Assembly: GCF_001766835.1 (NCBI RefSeq)
Contig: NZ_LKEU01000026.1
Location: 1 to 56,088 of the forward strand
DNA from: Acetobacterium wieringae
GTDB lineage: Bacteria > Bacillota > Clostridia > Eubacteriales > Eubacteriaceae
DNA length: 56,088 nt
Direction of reading: 5' to 3'
Position numbers and translations under genes: made by a program. A model generated the notes under the pieces. The model was given only the letters and a program-made list of their open reading frames with translations, ran no database searches and had not been told where the DNA came from. Below are positions 24,960-33,898 of the stretch, one piece after another; positions within the stretch are counted from its first letter, which is position 1; every line of letters begins with the position of its first letter.

Positions 24960-25016
24960 TTATTTATTTATCTCCGATCCGCTTCAATTGTTGTTGTGCT
25001 ATAAAAGAACCACTCA

Positions 25017-25601
25017 TTAAACGATAAATCGTTGCGCCAGGGTTTCAGGATGATCGGTAGTCATCGCTTCGCTCATGATGCAAACGCCTTTAGCGCCAGC
25101 CATCATCGCAATTTTATAGTTGGCCTGACTGATCCCGCCGATGGCAAAAACCGGGATTGAGACGGAACTGCAGATCTCTTTAAGAAAAATCAGTCCCCGG
25201 GCTGGCAGACCTTTTTTGCAATCAGTGGGAAAAATATGACCGGCGATTAAATAATTGGCCCCCCAGGCTTCGGCTTCCCGGGCCTGTTCCACTGAGTGAA
25301 TCGAGACCCCGACCTGCTTAAAGTTCCGGATCGCTTCGCAGGTTCTCCGAATGTCATGAATTGACACCTGTACCGCTTCCACCTTCAGTTTCTCGGCAAT
25401 CTCAAGATTATGATTGATAATTAGTTTAATCAGGTGCCGATCACAGATTTCCTTTACTTTGATGGCCAGTTCCCTATAGTCTGCCTCGCTGAGTTCTTTT
25501 TCCCGCAGCATGATGGCATGGGGCTGCCCCTTGGCGATTTCTTCAATTCGACCGAGAAAATCATCCTGGCACAGTTTCTGGTTCGTTATACAAATCAGCA
25601 T
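25017..25601 (-). CDS. thiE: Thiamine phosphate synthase family protein
   Basis: A 194-aa TIM-barrel protein of the ThiE/TenI family. The family segments are visible: IMLREKELSEADYRELA, the GHIFPTDCKKGLPARGL loop and VFAIGGISQANY near the phosphate site. ThiE joins the pyrimidine and thiazole moieties. The related TenI branch hydrolyses or isomerises, and the missing usual QxR-type substrate details mean TenI activity cannot be excluded. It lies 76 bp after thiH, in the same orientation as the thiazole genes. Confidence 0.82.
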   Translation of the reverse strand: MLICITNQKLCQDDFLGRIEEIAKGQPHAIMLREKELSEADYRELAIKVKEICDRHLIKLIINHNLEIAEKLKVEAVQVSIHDIRRTCEAIRNFKQVGVSIHSVEQAREAEAWGANYLIAGHIFPTDCKKGLPARGLIFLKEICSSVSIPVFAIGGISQANYKIAMMAGAKGVCIMSEAMTTDHPETLAQRFIV

Positions 25602-25677
25602 ACTTGGCTCCTTTATTTTTCTTGTCTATAGTCTATCATATCCCGACTAAAAAACACCACCCATTTTAGTGAAGGTA

Positions 25678-26832
25678 TTATACCCGGATATAGTCGCAAT
25701 AAACCGGCTGAAGGCCCCGGTTTAAAATCATCTGATGGACCTCGGGAACGCTGCGGGGATCAGATATCTCAAATTGTTCATCGCCTTTTTCTTCCTGCTC
25801 ATGTCCACCAACCCCAACACTGACACCGGCCGAAATTTTTGTTGCCACCATCCCGATGACATGGTCCCGAAAGCCCGGCCGTTCCCGGGTGGAAATGGTT
25901 ATCCCGGCAAAAGGCATCAGCAACCGGTAGGCCAGCATCACCTGCAGCAGCTGTTTCTCATGGACGTCGTTAGGGTTGTTATCGGCTTTGTTAATAAAGG
26001 GGCGAAGCCGGGGCGTGGAAAAGCTGATTTCGGCATGGGGGTATTTCTGCAAAATAAAATAGGCGTGGAGTCCGGTGGCAAAGGCATCCTTCCGGAAGTT
26101 ACCCAACCCCAACAGAGCCCCAAAAGAAACGCCCCGCATCCCCCCCAGCAAGGCCCGCTCCTGAGCCTCAAAGCGATAGGGAAAAACCCGCTTGGGCCCA
26201 CTTAAATGAACCTGTTCATATCTGCTCAAATCATAGGTTTCCTGATAAACCGAAACAAAATCGGCTCCGCAGTTATGCAGATACGCATATTCATTGGTAT
26301 TCAGCGGATAGATTTCTATCCCCACAGTGGCAAAATATTCTGCTGCCAGCTTAACCCCTTCGCCGATATATTCCACTCCCGAATGATGCCGGGATTCGCC
26401 GGTTAAGATCAAGATCTCTTTTAATCCGGTTTTGGCGATGGCTTTCAGTTCCGTCTCCATTTCCGCCAGACTAAGCTTACCCCGGCGGATTTTATTTTTA
26501 CAATTAAATCCACAGTATACACAATTATTTTCACAATAATTGGCAATGTAAAGCGGGGTAAACAGACCGATGCTGTTACCAAAGTGTTTGTTTGTTTCGA
26601 TCATCGCTTTTTTTGCCATTTCTTCTAAATATGGCGTCGCTGCCGGTGATAATAAGGCTCCATAATCGCTTATGGATAATCGTTCTTTTTTTAGGGCTTC
26701 TTCCACATCACTGTCGGTAATTTTCTGATCATCATACTTATCCACATTTTTTAAGACTTTATCCCGAATATCGGAGTCTATTTTCTCCATCTCAGGTTGA
26801 TAGACCATTGGATCAGTGCGTTTTTTTATCAT
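25678..26832 (-). CDS. thiH: 2-iminoacetate synthase
   Basis: A 384-aa radical SAM enzyme that cleaves tyrosine to dehydroglycine for thiazole formation, the oxygen-independent alternative to ThiO. The cluster motif is in YCENNCVYCGF (CX3CX2C), followed by ILILTGESRHHSG and the C-terminal TISTRERPGFRD segment. GGAGG lies 6 nt before the ATG. It follows thiG by 1 bp. Use of ThiH is consistent with an anaerobe. Confidence 0.94.
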   Translation of the reverse strand: MIKKRTDPMVYQPEMEKIDSDIRDKVLKNVDKYDDQKITDSDVEEALKKERLSISDYGALLSPAATPYLEEMAKKAMIETNKHFGNSIGLFTPLYIANYCENNCVYCGFNCKNKIRRGKLSLAEMETELKAIAKTGLKEILILTGESRHHSGVEYIGEGVKLAAEYFATVGIEIYPLNTNEYAYLHNCGADFVSVYQETYDLSRYEQVHLSGPKRVFPYRFEAQERALLGGMRGVSFGALLGLGNFRKDAFATGLHAYFILQKYPHAEISFSTPRLRPFINKADNNPNDVHEKQLLQVMLAYRLLMPFAGITISTRERPGFRDHVIGMVATKISAGVSVGVGGHEQEEKGDEQFEISDPRSVPEVHQMILNRGLQPVYCDYIRV

Positions 26833-26833
26833 T

Positions 26834-27598
26834 CTAATCCTCCAAAAATCCGGTTAAGGGGCTGGACGCTTCGCCATGGGTTAAGACCCGGCCGAGACCG
26901 GCCAGATAGGCATTACGGCCCGACGCAATCGCCTGACCAAAAGCTTTGGCCATCAGCGGAATGTTTTTAGCTGTGGCCACTGCGGTATTGCACATCACCG
27001 CTGCCACGCCCATTTCCATCGCCTCACAGGCCTGGGACGGCCGCCCGATCCCCGCATCGACAATAATCGGAACTGGGATTTCACTAACTAGAATCTCAAT
27101 AAAGTCCCGGGTACAAAGGCCCTTGTTGCTGCCAATCGGGGATGCCAGGGGCATCACTGCCGCTGCCCCGGCACTGACTAAATCCCGGGCTACATTTAAG
27201 TCCGGATACATATAGGGCATCACCACAAAGCCGTCCTTGGCCAGAATCTCGGTGGCCTTGATGGTTTCATAATTATCGGGAAACAGATATTTGGAATCCC
27301 TGATCACTTCCACCTTGATAAAATTCCCACAATTGATTTCCCGGGCCAGCCGGGCGATTTTGACCGCTTCCTCAGCCGTTCTGGCACCGGAGGTATTGGG
27401 CAGCAGGGTAATGTTTTTTGGGATATAATCCAGAATATTTTCTTCCCCACCGTGATTCGCCCGCCGTAGGGCCAGCGTGACGATTTCTGCCCCGCCGTTT
27501 TCAACCACCGCCTTGACAATTTCCAGTGAAAACTTTCCTGATCCCAGGATAAACCGGGAATTAAACGTGTGTCCGCCAATTACTAATTGATCTGTCAT
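26834..27598 (-). CDS. thiG: Thiazole synthase
   Basis: A 254-aa TIM barrel that forms the thiazole phosphate from deoxyxylulose phosphate, dehydroglycine and ThiS thiocarboxylate. It starts with [18 protein letters not shown], and shows [36 protein letters not shown] and [11 protein letters not shown], all standard for ThiG. It is 77 bp after thiS and 1 bp before thiH. Confidence 0.96.
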   Translation of the reverse strand: MTDQLVIGGHTFNSRFILGSGKFSLEIVKAVVENGGAEIVTLALRRANHGGEENILDYIPKNITLLPNTSGARTAEEAVKIARLAREINCGNFIKVEVIRDSKYLFPDNYETIKATEILAKDGFVVMPYMYPDLNVARDLVSAGAAAVMPLASPIGSNKGLCTRDFIEILVSEIPVPIIVDAGIGRPSQACEAMEMGVAAVMCNTAVATAKNIPLMAKAFGQAIASGRNAYLAGLGRVLTHGEASSPLTGFLED

Positions 27599-27675
27599 CT
27601 TTTCTCCTTTTGTTTTTTATTTCTTGTTTTTTAAGCCCTGTTCGTTCATGGTGATCTTTAGTCGGCTACTTACCA

Positions 27676-27870
27676 TCACCCACCGCCAACGAAACGTACC
27701 ACTTCCAGGGTATCCGTTTCACAAAGCAGCACCGCATCATAGCTCGATTTCGGAACGATTTCACCATTTCTGGCGACAGCCAGAGTAGCCACATCAAATC
27801 CATTGATTTCTAAAAACTGTAACAGACTCTGATTGTTAACCAGGGTCATTTCTTTTCCATTGACACGCAT
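27676..27870 (-). CDS. thiS: Sulfur carrier protein
   Basis: A 64-aa ubiquitin-fold sulfur carrier, beginning MRVNGKEMTL and ending VVRFVGGG, with the C-terminal Gly-Gly that becomes the thiocarboxylate. The ATG at 27870 follows AGGAGG at 6 nt; the longer frame to 27912 runs into the upstream terminator. It starts the thiS-thiG-thiH-thiE group. No adenylyltransferase (thiF/moeB) is adjacent, so activation depends on a gene elsewhere. Confidence 0.93.
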   Translation of the reverse strand: MRVNGKEMTLVNNQSLLQFLEINGFDVATLAVARNGEIVPKSSYDAVLLCETDTLEVVRFVGGG

Positions 27871-27897
27871 CTCACTTCCTCCTTTGCTGTTGCAGAC

Positions 27898-27956
27898 GCA
27901 AAAAAAGCACAAAATGCGATTACACCCTTTCGGTGGTGTACCCCATTTTGTGCTTT
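27898..27956 (-). terminator. Terminator after the coiled-coil gene, with a nested hairpin
   Basis: AAAGCACAAAATG pairs perfectly with CATTTTGTGCTTT, followed by T's on the minus strand. The 30-nt loop holds a small ACACC/GGTGT hairpin. It lies between the 28025 stop and thiS. It does not match the TPP riboswitch. Confidence 0.7.
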
Positions 27957-28024
27957 ATTTATTCTGTTTTGATTTTATTACATCAGCCCACTAAAGTCAA
28001 GATCTGTTTTTTAACCGCTTCTGT

Positions 28025-28309
28025 CTAACGGCGGGTATAGGCGTTGTAGGCCGCCATTTTACTCTTATCTTCTTCAATTTCCTGAATTTCTTTTTTTAAG
28101 GCTTCCAGCCGAACTGTTAATTCCGCTACTTCTGCTTCGTCAACCGGACGATTGGTCACTTCTTTCTTAATTCCCAAGGCTAACAGCTGATCGTCTTTTT
28201 CCTCGTACTCTTTACGGAGCAGTTCCAGGTTTGACTCACAAGAGATCAACTGTTTTTTAATCATTCGCATCACCCGCATATCATCATAATTATTTAAGAT
28301 TGTCTCCAT
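28025..28309 (-). CDS. Small coiled-coil hypothetical protein
   Basis: A 94-aa protein, highly charged and almost wholly helical by its pattern, with two predicted coiled-coil stretches (about 12-45 and 55-85) split by a short TNRPVDE turn, consistent with a helical hairpin. There are no cysteines beyond one and no membrane segment. I do not recognise a family. It is a one-gene unit ended by the 27898-27956 terminator. Confidence 0.62.
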   Translation of the reverse strand: METILNNYDDMRVMRMIKKQLISCESNLELLRKEYEEKDDQLLALGIKKEVTNRPVDEAEVAELTVRLEALKKEIQEIEEDKSKMAAYNAYTRR

Positions 28310-28539
28310 TTTATATCCCCTCGCTTCTCTGGTATCGTATTTTTCTTTTATTGCAGTTTATCACAGCTGATCGTGCAAATACCTATGCGAAGACGAAAAA
28401 ATTTTGCCATGCTTATTTTTAATGATCTTTTTACATATATTTTCAGTTTTTTACATAAAATTGCCAAATTTTTAAGACGAACCCGGTTTTGTTGGGGTAT
28501 AATATTGTAAATAAGTGAAAATTAATCGGAGGTAATAAA

Positions 28540-29343
28540 ATGAATGAAGAGTTATTAGCATTAATTAAAGATAAAAAAGGCTTTATTTGCGATATGGATG
28601 GTGTCATCTACCATGGTAACAGACTATTGCCGGGAGTCAAGGAGTTTGTCAACTGGCTTTATGCTGAAGATAAGAACTTCCTCTTTTTAACAAATTCCAG
28701 CGAACGTTCACCCATTGAACTAAAAGAAAAACTAGCCCGACTGGGTCTGGAAATTGATGAAAGCCATTTTTATACCAGTGCCCTGGCCACTGCTAAATTC
28801 CTTAAAGATCAGTCCCCCGGCTGTTCGGCTTATGTCATTGGTGAACCGGGTCTGGTTAATGCCCTATATGATGTCGAAATTACCATGAATGATGTCGATC
28901 CGGACTATGTCGTTTTCGGCGAAACCCGCTCATATAATTACGAATCCGTGATGCGGGCAGTCAAATTGATTCAAAAAGGTGCCAAACTAATCGCCACCAA
29001 TCCGGACTTAACTGGCCCCACCGAAGAAGGCATTGTACCAGCCTGTCGGGCCTTGGTGGCACCGATTGAACTGGCCACCGGTAAAGAAGCCTACTACGTC
29101 GGTAAACCCAATCCACTGATGATGCGTACCGGTATCAAACGGCTGGGCGTTCACAGTGATGATGCCCTGATTATCGGTGACCGGATGGATACCGATATTA
29201 TTGCTGGTATTGAATCGGGTTTGACGACCTTCCTGGTCCTTAGTGGCGTGTCAACCCGGGACACGGTTAAGCAATTCCCCTACCGTCCCAACTATATTCT
29301 CACCGGTATTGATGAGATTGTCGCCGGTCTGGGACTTCAATAA
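28540..29343 (+). CDS. HAD-IIA family sugar-phosphatase (NagD/AraL-like)
   Basis: A 267-aa phosphatase. Motif I reads DMDGVIYHG (nucleophile and acid aspartates), motif II LFLTNSS, the C2-type cap includes YVVFGETRSYNYE, and motif IV is GDRMDTDI. HAD-IIA enzymes dephosphorylate small substrates such as UMP, sugar phosphates or 2-phosphoglycolate; specificity cannot be read here. GGAGG lies 8 nt before the ATG, and a TATAAT is present at 28498-28503. It ends at a bidirectional terminator. Confidence 0.9.
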   Translation: MNEELLALIKDKKGFICDMDGVIYHGNRLLPGVKEFVNWLYAEDKNFLFLTNSSERSPIELKEKLARLGLEIDESHFYTSALATAKFLKDQSPGCSAYVIGEPGLVNALYDVEITMNDVDPDYVVFGETRSYNYESVMRAVKLIQKGAKLIATNPDLTGPTEEGIVPACRALVAPIELATGKEAYYVGKPNPLMMRTGIKRLGVHSDDALIIGDRMDTDIIAGIESGLTTFLVLSGVSTRDTVKQFPYRPNYILTGIDEIVAGLGLQ

Positions 29344-29400
29344 AAATAATTGTGTTGGCTTTAGCCCCGGGTATTTGCGCTTATGTCATTCAACAATAAT

Positions 29401-29440
29401 AAAAAGCAGGTAAGACCGCTACAGTCTTACCTGCTTTTTA
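29401..29440. terminator. Bidirectional terminator
   Basis: AAAAAGCAGGTAAGAC pairs perfectly with GTCTTACCTGCTTTTT, with T-runs on both strands. It separates the HAD phosphatase from the converging UPF0016 gene and overlaps the latter's stop codon. Confidence 0.88.
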
Positions 29441-30184
29441 TTTGTCGTCTGATCGTTTTTTTGTCTGATCCACTGGACATGACGGATACGTATCCGAATG
29501 CCCTGCTTCCTTTTCCTTTTTAATTAGATAATAGGATGCCCCGGCTGTTAGAATAATCAAGACCAACATCAAGAGCAGCACTGTTGTCATCCCTAACTGC
29601 AACTGCTGGGTGGCTACCTGATAGGTACCAATAAAACCGAACAGCATAAAAGCTCCGGCGGATACCAGTTTGACCGTCCGCTCGGGTATTTTTTTACAGA
29701 GTACCACCCCGATGATAATCCCGATGGCATCGGCAATCAGCATTCCGGTGGTGGTTCCGATCAACACGCCAAGAGCATTTTCGGGAAATTTGGTGGCCAG
29801 GGCAATGGTTGCCAGCTGAGTTTTATCGCCCATTTCGGCGATAAAGAAAGCCACCGCCACGGTAATCACCGGACCAAAGCGGGTGGTCCGGTTCTCTTCG
29901 CCATCCAGTTTATCCCCCCGAATCGTCCAGAGTCCAAAAAAGATAAAGGACAATGACGCAATCCCCTGAATCCAGATCTGGGCACCATCAAAGCGGGTGA
30001 TATAGTTTCCCACGGCTACCGCCAGGGCGTGGTTAAAGACGGTGGCAATAAAGACTCCGAGCATCACCTTCCCGGCCTGATACTTGGTAGCAAAGGCCAT
30101 CGCCAACAACTGGGTTTTATCTCCCATTTCAGCCAGCACCACGGCTCCTACCGCTACTAAAAAAGCAATAAATCCTGTGTACAT
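29438..30184 (-). CDS. UPF0016/GDT1-TMEM165 family cation exporter (probable Mn2+)
   Basis: A 248-aa membrane protein with about six or seven helices and two copies of the family motif, AEMGDKTQLLAMA near the N-terminus and AEMGDKTQLATIA in the second half, whose acidic residues bind the cation. Bacterial members (Mnx, MneA) export manganese. The yybP-ykoY manganese riboswitch directly upstream supports Mn. ATG at 30184 has GGAAGG at a good spacing; the longer frame to 30253 overlaps the riboswitch terminator and is rejected. Confidence 0.92.
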   Translation of the reverse strand: MYTGFIAFLVAVGAVVLAEMGDKTQLLAMAFATKYQAGKVMLGVFIATVFNHALAVAVGNYITRFDGAQIWIQGIASLSFIFFGLWTIRGDKLDGEENRTTRFGPVITVAVAFFIAEMGDKTQLATIALATKFPENALGVLIGTTTGMLIADAIGIIIGVVLCKKIPERTVKLVSAGAFMLFGFIGTYQVATQQLQLGMTTVLLLMLVLIILTAGASYYLIKKEKEAGHSDTYPSCPVDQTKKRSDDK

Positions 30185-30230
30185 TTGTATTCCTTCCTGT
30201 TTTGTAATTTGAAAGCATCCCAAAATAAAA

Positions 30231-30276
30231 AGACTCCTAGCATAACCCACCACAAAATGGACTATGCTAAAAGTCT
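30231..30276 (-). terminator. Terminator in the expression platform of the Mn riboswitch
   Basis: AGACT...TAGCATA pairs with TATGCTA...AGTCT, followed by TTTTTATTTT on the minus strand. The upstream arm shares the conserved AGACTTTT at the 3' end of the aptamer, so aptamer folding and termination exclude each other. Confidence 0.82.
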
Positions 30277-30355
30277 CGTTACCGGAATCGGCTACAAAGC
30301 CAGGCGACCATCGTCACCAGTATGTTGACTTTGTATAACAACTACTCCCTTTTAA
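30272..30355 (-). promoter_or_regulatory. yybP-ykoY manganese riboswitch
   Basis: The minus strand carries AAAGGGAGTAG, GTCAACATACTGG, GCCTGGC and CCGGTAACGAGACTTTT in order, the conserved core of the yybP-ykoY family. It is a known Mn2+-sensing ON switch, placed before a Mn-exporter-type gene. Confidence 0.93.
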
Positions 30356-30397
30356 CAGTGTTATTTTACAACAATATCCCTGCTTTTGTCAATATAT

Positions 30398-30447
30398 AAA
30401 CCGGAACGCCTTTTTAATGCTATTTTTTACGCAGGCGTTCCGGTTTT
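30398..30447 (-). terminator. Terminator of the first nickel-type ABC operon
   Basis: AACCGGAACGCC pairs perfectly with GGCGTTCCGGTT around a 23-nt loop, just after the last gene. The tail TATATATT is only moderately U-rich. Confidence 0.7.
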
Positions 30448-30449
30448 AT

Positions 30450-31214
30450 CTAAACCTCAAACGGAATATCCGATGCCAGCAAAGCTCTGGCATAGTGATT
30501 GTTGACCCGGGCCAATTCCCCACTTTCTACTTCTTCGACAATTTGCCCCTGATACAAAAAAGCAATCGTATCACAAAGATGGGCCACCGCCTGCAGATCG
30601 TGGGCCACAAAGAGATAGGTGATGTTCATCTCTACCCGCAGTTGATGAAGCAGCTTTAAAATCTGGGCCTGAACCGATACATCCAGTGAACTGATGGCTT
30701 CATCCAGCACAATAAAGCGGGGTTTCGTGGCAATGGCTCGGGCAATACAGACCCGTTGCAGCTGCCCACCGCTGAGTTCATGGGGGTATCGGTTTTTGAC
30801 CTCTGGCTCCAGCCCTACCCTCACCAGCAGTTGCTCAATGTGCCAATCCAAATATTTTTCTGCACCACTGGCACAAAGCGGTTCAGCTATTGCTTCTGTT
30901 ACGGTGTAGCGGGGATTGACCGAAGCGGTATAATCCTGGAATACCACCGACATTTTTCCCTTATTATTTTTAAGCCACTGTCTGACTGGCAGCCCTTCAA
31001 ATAAAATACTGCCTTTCTCCGGCTTTTCCAGCCCCATCACCAGCCGGGCCAGGGTGCTTTTGCCACTGCCGCTTTCACCAATCAGGCCAACACAGGAGCC
31101 AGCAGTGATGCTTAAATTAACACCATTGAGGATTTTATTCCGGGCTCCCTTAAAATTTGTTCCTACCTGCAGATAGCTTTTTTCCAAATCCTTTATTTCC
31201 AGCAGATTAGCCAT
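30450..31214 (-). CDS. nikE: Nickel/peptide ABC importer, ATP-binding protein (NikE type)
   Basis: A 254-aa ATPase with Walker A GESGSGKST, signature LSGGQLQRVCIARA and Walker B FIVLDEAISSLD. The short length, without the long C-terminal oligopeptide extension, fits NikE. It is last in nikABCDE and overlaps the preceding ATPase by 8 bp. Together with NikD it powers the import complex. The gene symbol rests on the operon and the NikA-like binding protein. Confidence 0.82.
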   Translation of the reverse strand: MANLLEIKDLEKSYLQVGTNFKGARNKILNGVNLSITAGSCVGLIGESGSGKSTLARLVMGLEKPEKGSILFEGLPVRQWLKNNKGKMSVVFQDYTASVNPRYTVTEAIAEPLCASGAEKYLDWHIEQLLVRVGLEPEVKNRYPHELSGGQLQRVCIARAIATKPRFIVLDEAISSLDVSVQAQILKLLHQLRVEMNITYLFVAHDLQAVAHLCDTIAFLYQGQIVEEVESGELARVNNHYARALLASDIPFEV

Positions 31215-32040
31215 GGTGGTCTCCTTTTTTCATCGCCCTCTGAAAAGCGTGTGTCAATTCCAGTCGGGTATCAATCAGATATCGGGTGTAAGCATGCCGG
31301 GGATTTTTAAAAATGTCAACAGCGTCGCCATATTCCACCGCTACCCCATCTTTCATCACCAGTAGTTGATCGGAAAGATGCTTAACCACCCCCAGATCAT
31401 GGGAAATAAAAATCAGGGCGGTGCCAATTTTCTGGCGGATGATTAAAAACTCCTCCACAACCTGTCCCTGATTAATCGAATCCAGGGCGGTGGTCGGCTC
31501 ATCGGCAATAATCAACTCCGGCTCCATTGCCAGGGCGGTGGCAATCATGCAACGCTGCAGCATCCCGCCGGATAATTGGTGGGAATACTTTTTTATTACC
31601 TGATCCGGTTCCCGAATATTCATCACCGCCAGGGCCTCTTTCGCCAGGTTCATACTCTGCTTTTTTGTTAGCCCCTTATTCTCGACAAAGGTTTCGGCCA
31701 TCTGATCGCCGATTCTGGTGATCGGATCAAAGGCCGACATGGCATCCTGGAGAATCATGGCAATCTGTTTTCCGCGGATTTCCCGCAGGGTATCTTCGTT
31801 TTGTCTGAGCAAATCAATGGCTTCACCGGACGTTTTAAAAACGGCCTTTCCCTGGTGTTTTAACCAGGGGTTGGTGATTCCCAACAGGGCCCGGGTGATC
31901 ATCGATTTACCACTGCCACTTTCCCCGACAATTCCCAGACAAGAGTTTTTGGCCACTGAAAAACTGATATCATGAATGATTTCATCCTGATCCCGCGAAT
32001 CAGTTACCCGCAAATTATTCACCTCAAGAATTACACTCAT
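31207..32040 (-). CDS. nikD: Nickel/peptide ABC importer, ATP-binding protein (NikD type)
   Basis: A 277-aa ATPase. Walker A GESGSGKSM, signature LSGGMLQRCMIA, Walker B LIIADEPTTALD and the H-loop region ISHDLGVVKHL are complete. It pairs with the NikE-type ATPase. It overlaps the upstream permease by 4 bp and the downstream ATPase by 8 bp, showing tight translational coupling. Confidence 0.82.
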   Translation of the reverse strand: MSVILEVNNLRVTDSRDQDEIIHDISFSVAKNSCLGIVGESGSGKSMITRALLGITNPWLKHQGKAVFKTSGEAIDLLRQNEDTLREIRGKQIAMILQDAMSAFDPITRIGDQMAETFVENKGLTKKQSMNLAKEALAVMNIREPDQVIKKYSHQLSGGMLQRCMIATALAMEPELIIADEPTTALDSINQGQVVEEFLIIRQKIGTALIFISHDLGVVKHLSDQLLVMKDGVAVEYGDAVDIFKNPRHAYTRYLIDTRLELTHAFQRAMKKGDHHG

Positions 32041-32930
32041 TCGATCACCGCCTTTTTGCGCCCAAACATCGCCCCAAACAATGATCGCCTGGTTTTAAAG
32101 ACCTTGTCGATCTTGGGATTCATCGCTTCCTGAATACTGTCACCCAAAAAATTAAAGGCTGCCACCACCATAAAAATCGCCACGCCCGGCGCCAGCATCT
32201 GGCCAGGATTGGTGGTCATCACATTTTTGGCTTCGTTGAGCATCATCCCCCACTCGGCGGTGGGCGGCTGCACCCCCAGTCCCAGAAAGGACAGGGCTGA
32301 TATATTGAGAATTGTTCCTGCGGTATCCAGTGTCGCCAGCACCGCAATCTCCCCCAGCGCTCCAACCAACAGATGTTTTCTGATGATGTGTCCGGTTGAA
32401 CAGCCGGATACCTTGGCAAATCGGATATAGTTACTATCCATAAACTGAATGATGATTGCCCGGATCATCCGCACATACCAGGCCCATTTGGCAATCACCG
32501 TGGCCAGAACAATATTGGCGATTCCGGTTCCGAGGATTCCCACAATGGCCAGAATCAGCACCTCACTGGGAAAAGACAGCATGATATCACAAATCCGCAT
32601 TATCACATCATCAAGCCGGCCCCGGAAATAACCGGCAAGCACCCCCAGCACCGTGCCGATTAAAATCGTTACCGCCATGGTCATGAGCGAGACCAGAATG
32701 GTGACCCGGCCACCATATAAAATCCGGGAAAAGACGTCCCGACCCAGTTGATCGGTTCCAAACCAATGAGCCAGCGACGGCCCCTGAAATTTATTGATAA
32801 TGTTCTGGGCAGTCGGATCATAGGGCGCAACCAGGGGTGCCAGAACAGCTAGCAGAATCACCGTCCCCAGAAAAAAGCTGACGGACATTGCCAGGGTATC
32901 GTTTCGGAAACGTTTAAAAAAACCGACCAT
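32037..32930 (-). CDS. nikC: Nickel/peptide ABC importer, permease (NikC type)
   Basis: A 297-aa inner permease with about six helices. It contains PYDPTAQNIINKFQGPS and GTDQLGRDVFSR, the N-terminal signature of DppC/NikC permeases, and the EAA coupling loop around FAKVSGCSTGHIIRKHLL. ATG at 32930 has GGGAGG six nt upstream and begins 1 bp after the nikB stop codon; the longer frame runs inside nikB. Confidence 0.85.
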   Translation of the reverse strand: MVGFFKRFRNDTLAMSVSFFLGTVILLAVLAPLVAPYDPTAQNIINKFQGPSLAHWFGTDQLGRDVFSRILYGGRVTILVSLMTMAVTILIGTVLGVLAGYFRGRLDDVIMRICDIMLSFPSEVLILAIVGILGTGIANIVLATVIAKWAWYVRMIRAIIIQFMDSNYIRFAKVSGCSTGHIIRKHLLVGALGEIAVLATLDTAGTILNISALSFLGLGVQPPTAEWGMMLNEAKNVMTTNPGQMLAPGVAIFMVVAAFNFLGDSIQEAMNPKIDKVFKTRRSLFGAMFGRKKAVIE

Positions 32931-32931
32931 C

Positions 32932-33858
32932 TCAGGCCTCCCTTCTGCGGGGATCAATCCAGACCGATCCCATATCGACCAGTAAATTACAAAAAACAAA
33001 CAACACCGCCATAATCAGGACATAGGCTTGAATCATCGGAAAGTCCCGATTAAAAATAGCGGTCACACAAAGCCTACCGATACCCGGCCAGGCAAAAATA
33101 TTTTCAATCACCACGGTTCCAGCAATCAACTTCGGAATTGACATCCCCAAAGCGGTTAGCGAAGTTTGCAGTGAGTTTTTAAAAACATGCCGGGTGATGG
33201 TCTTCTCTGATAGACCCCGAACCCGGCCATACAGCACATAATTTTCCCGCTTGTTCTGAATCATAGTGTTGCGGATCAGCCGGACATAGGTGGAAATATA
33301 CCCCAGCGCCAGGGTTACCGCCGGTAAAATGACAGCGCCCGGAGCCGTCATCCCGCTGGTTGGCAGCCATTTGAGCTTAACGGCAAAAAGCCACATCAAG
33401 AGGATCCCGGCCCAAAAACCGGGGATGGCGGTTCCCACAAAGACAATTCCCCGTAAGGCCTTATCTGTCAGGCTATCTTCCTTTACCGCACATAAAACCC
33501 CAACCCCCACTGAAACAACCACAATGATCATTAAGGATACCCCAGCCAGATAGAGCGTTGGCGGCAGAGCCTTGGCAATTTCCTGTGCTACCGGTTTATT
33601 ATTGACATAACTGTGACCAAAATCACCCTGCAGGGCATTGCCCAGCCAGGTAGCGTAGCGGGTTAAGAAGGGATCATCGAGACCGAGTTGCTCCCGCATC
33701 TGGGCGACATTTTCAGCCGTTGGGGTGATCTCATTGACCCGGATTGCCACCTCAGCGGGATCACTGGGGCTTAAATTAATCAGTATAAAGGCAAAAAAGG
33801 AGATTCCGATCAAAATCGGAATCATCCACAGGAGCCTTTTGACGAAGTATTGCTTCAT
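32932..33858 (-). CDS. nikB: Nickel/peptide ABC importer, permease (NikB type)
   Basis: A 308-aa permease beginning KQYFVKRLLWMIPILIGIS, the usual DppB/NikB start, with about six helices, the GDFGHSYVNNKPV loop and the EAA-type motif VRGLSEKTITRHVFKNSL. It follows the binding-protein gene by 40 bp and precedes nikC by 1 bp. Confidence 0.86.
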   Translation of the reverse strand: MKQYFVKRLLWMIPILIGISFFAFILINLSPSDPAEVAIRVNEITPTAENVAQMREQLGLDDPFLTRYATWLGNALQGDFGHSYVNNKPVAQEIAKALPPTLYLAGVSLMIIVVVSVGVGVLCAVKEDSLTDKALRGIVFVGTAIPGFWAGILLMWLFAVKLKWLPTSGMTAPGAVILPAVTLALGYISTYVRLIRNTMIQNKRENYVLYGRVRGLSEKTITRHVFKNSLQTSLTALGMSIPKLIAGTVVIENIFAWPGIGRLCVTAIFNRDFPMIQAYVLIMAVLFVFCNLLVDMGSVWIDPRRREA

Positions 33859-33898
33859 GGTCTTACTCCCTTTTGTTTTCGATAATCAAAATTGGTGA

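Noticed and set aside
27898..28024. Possible TPP riboswitch before thiS
   Set aside because: The thi-box sequences (CTGAGA and the ACCTGATCTGG region) are absent; the structure is a plain terminator with a small nested hairpin.
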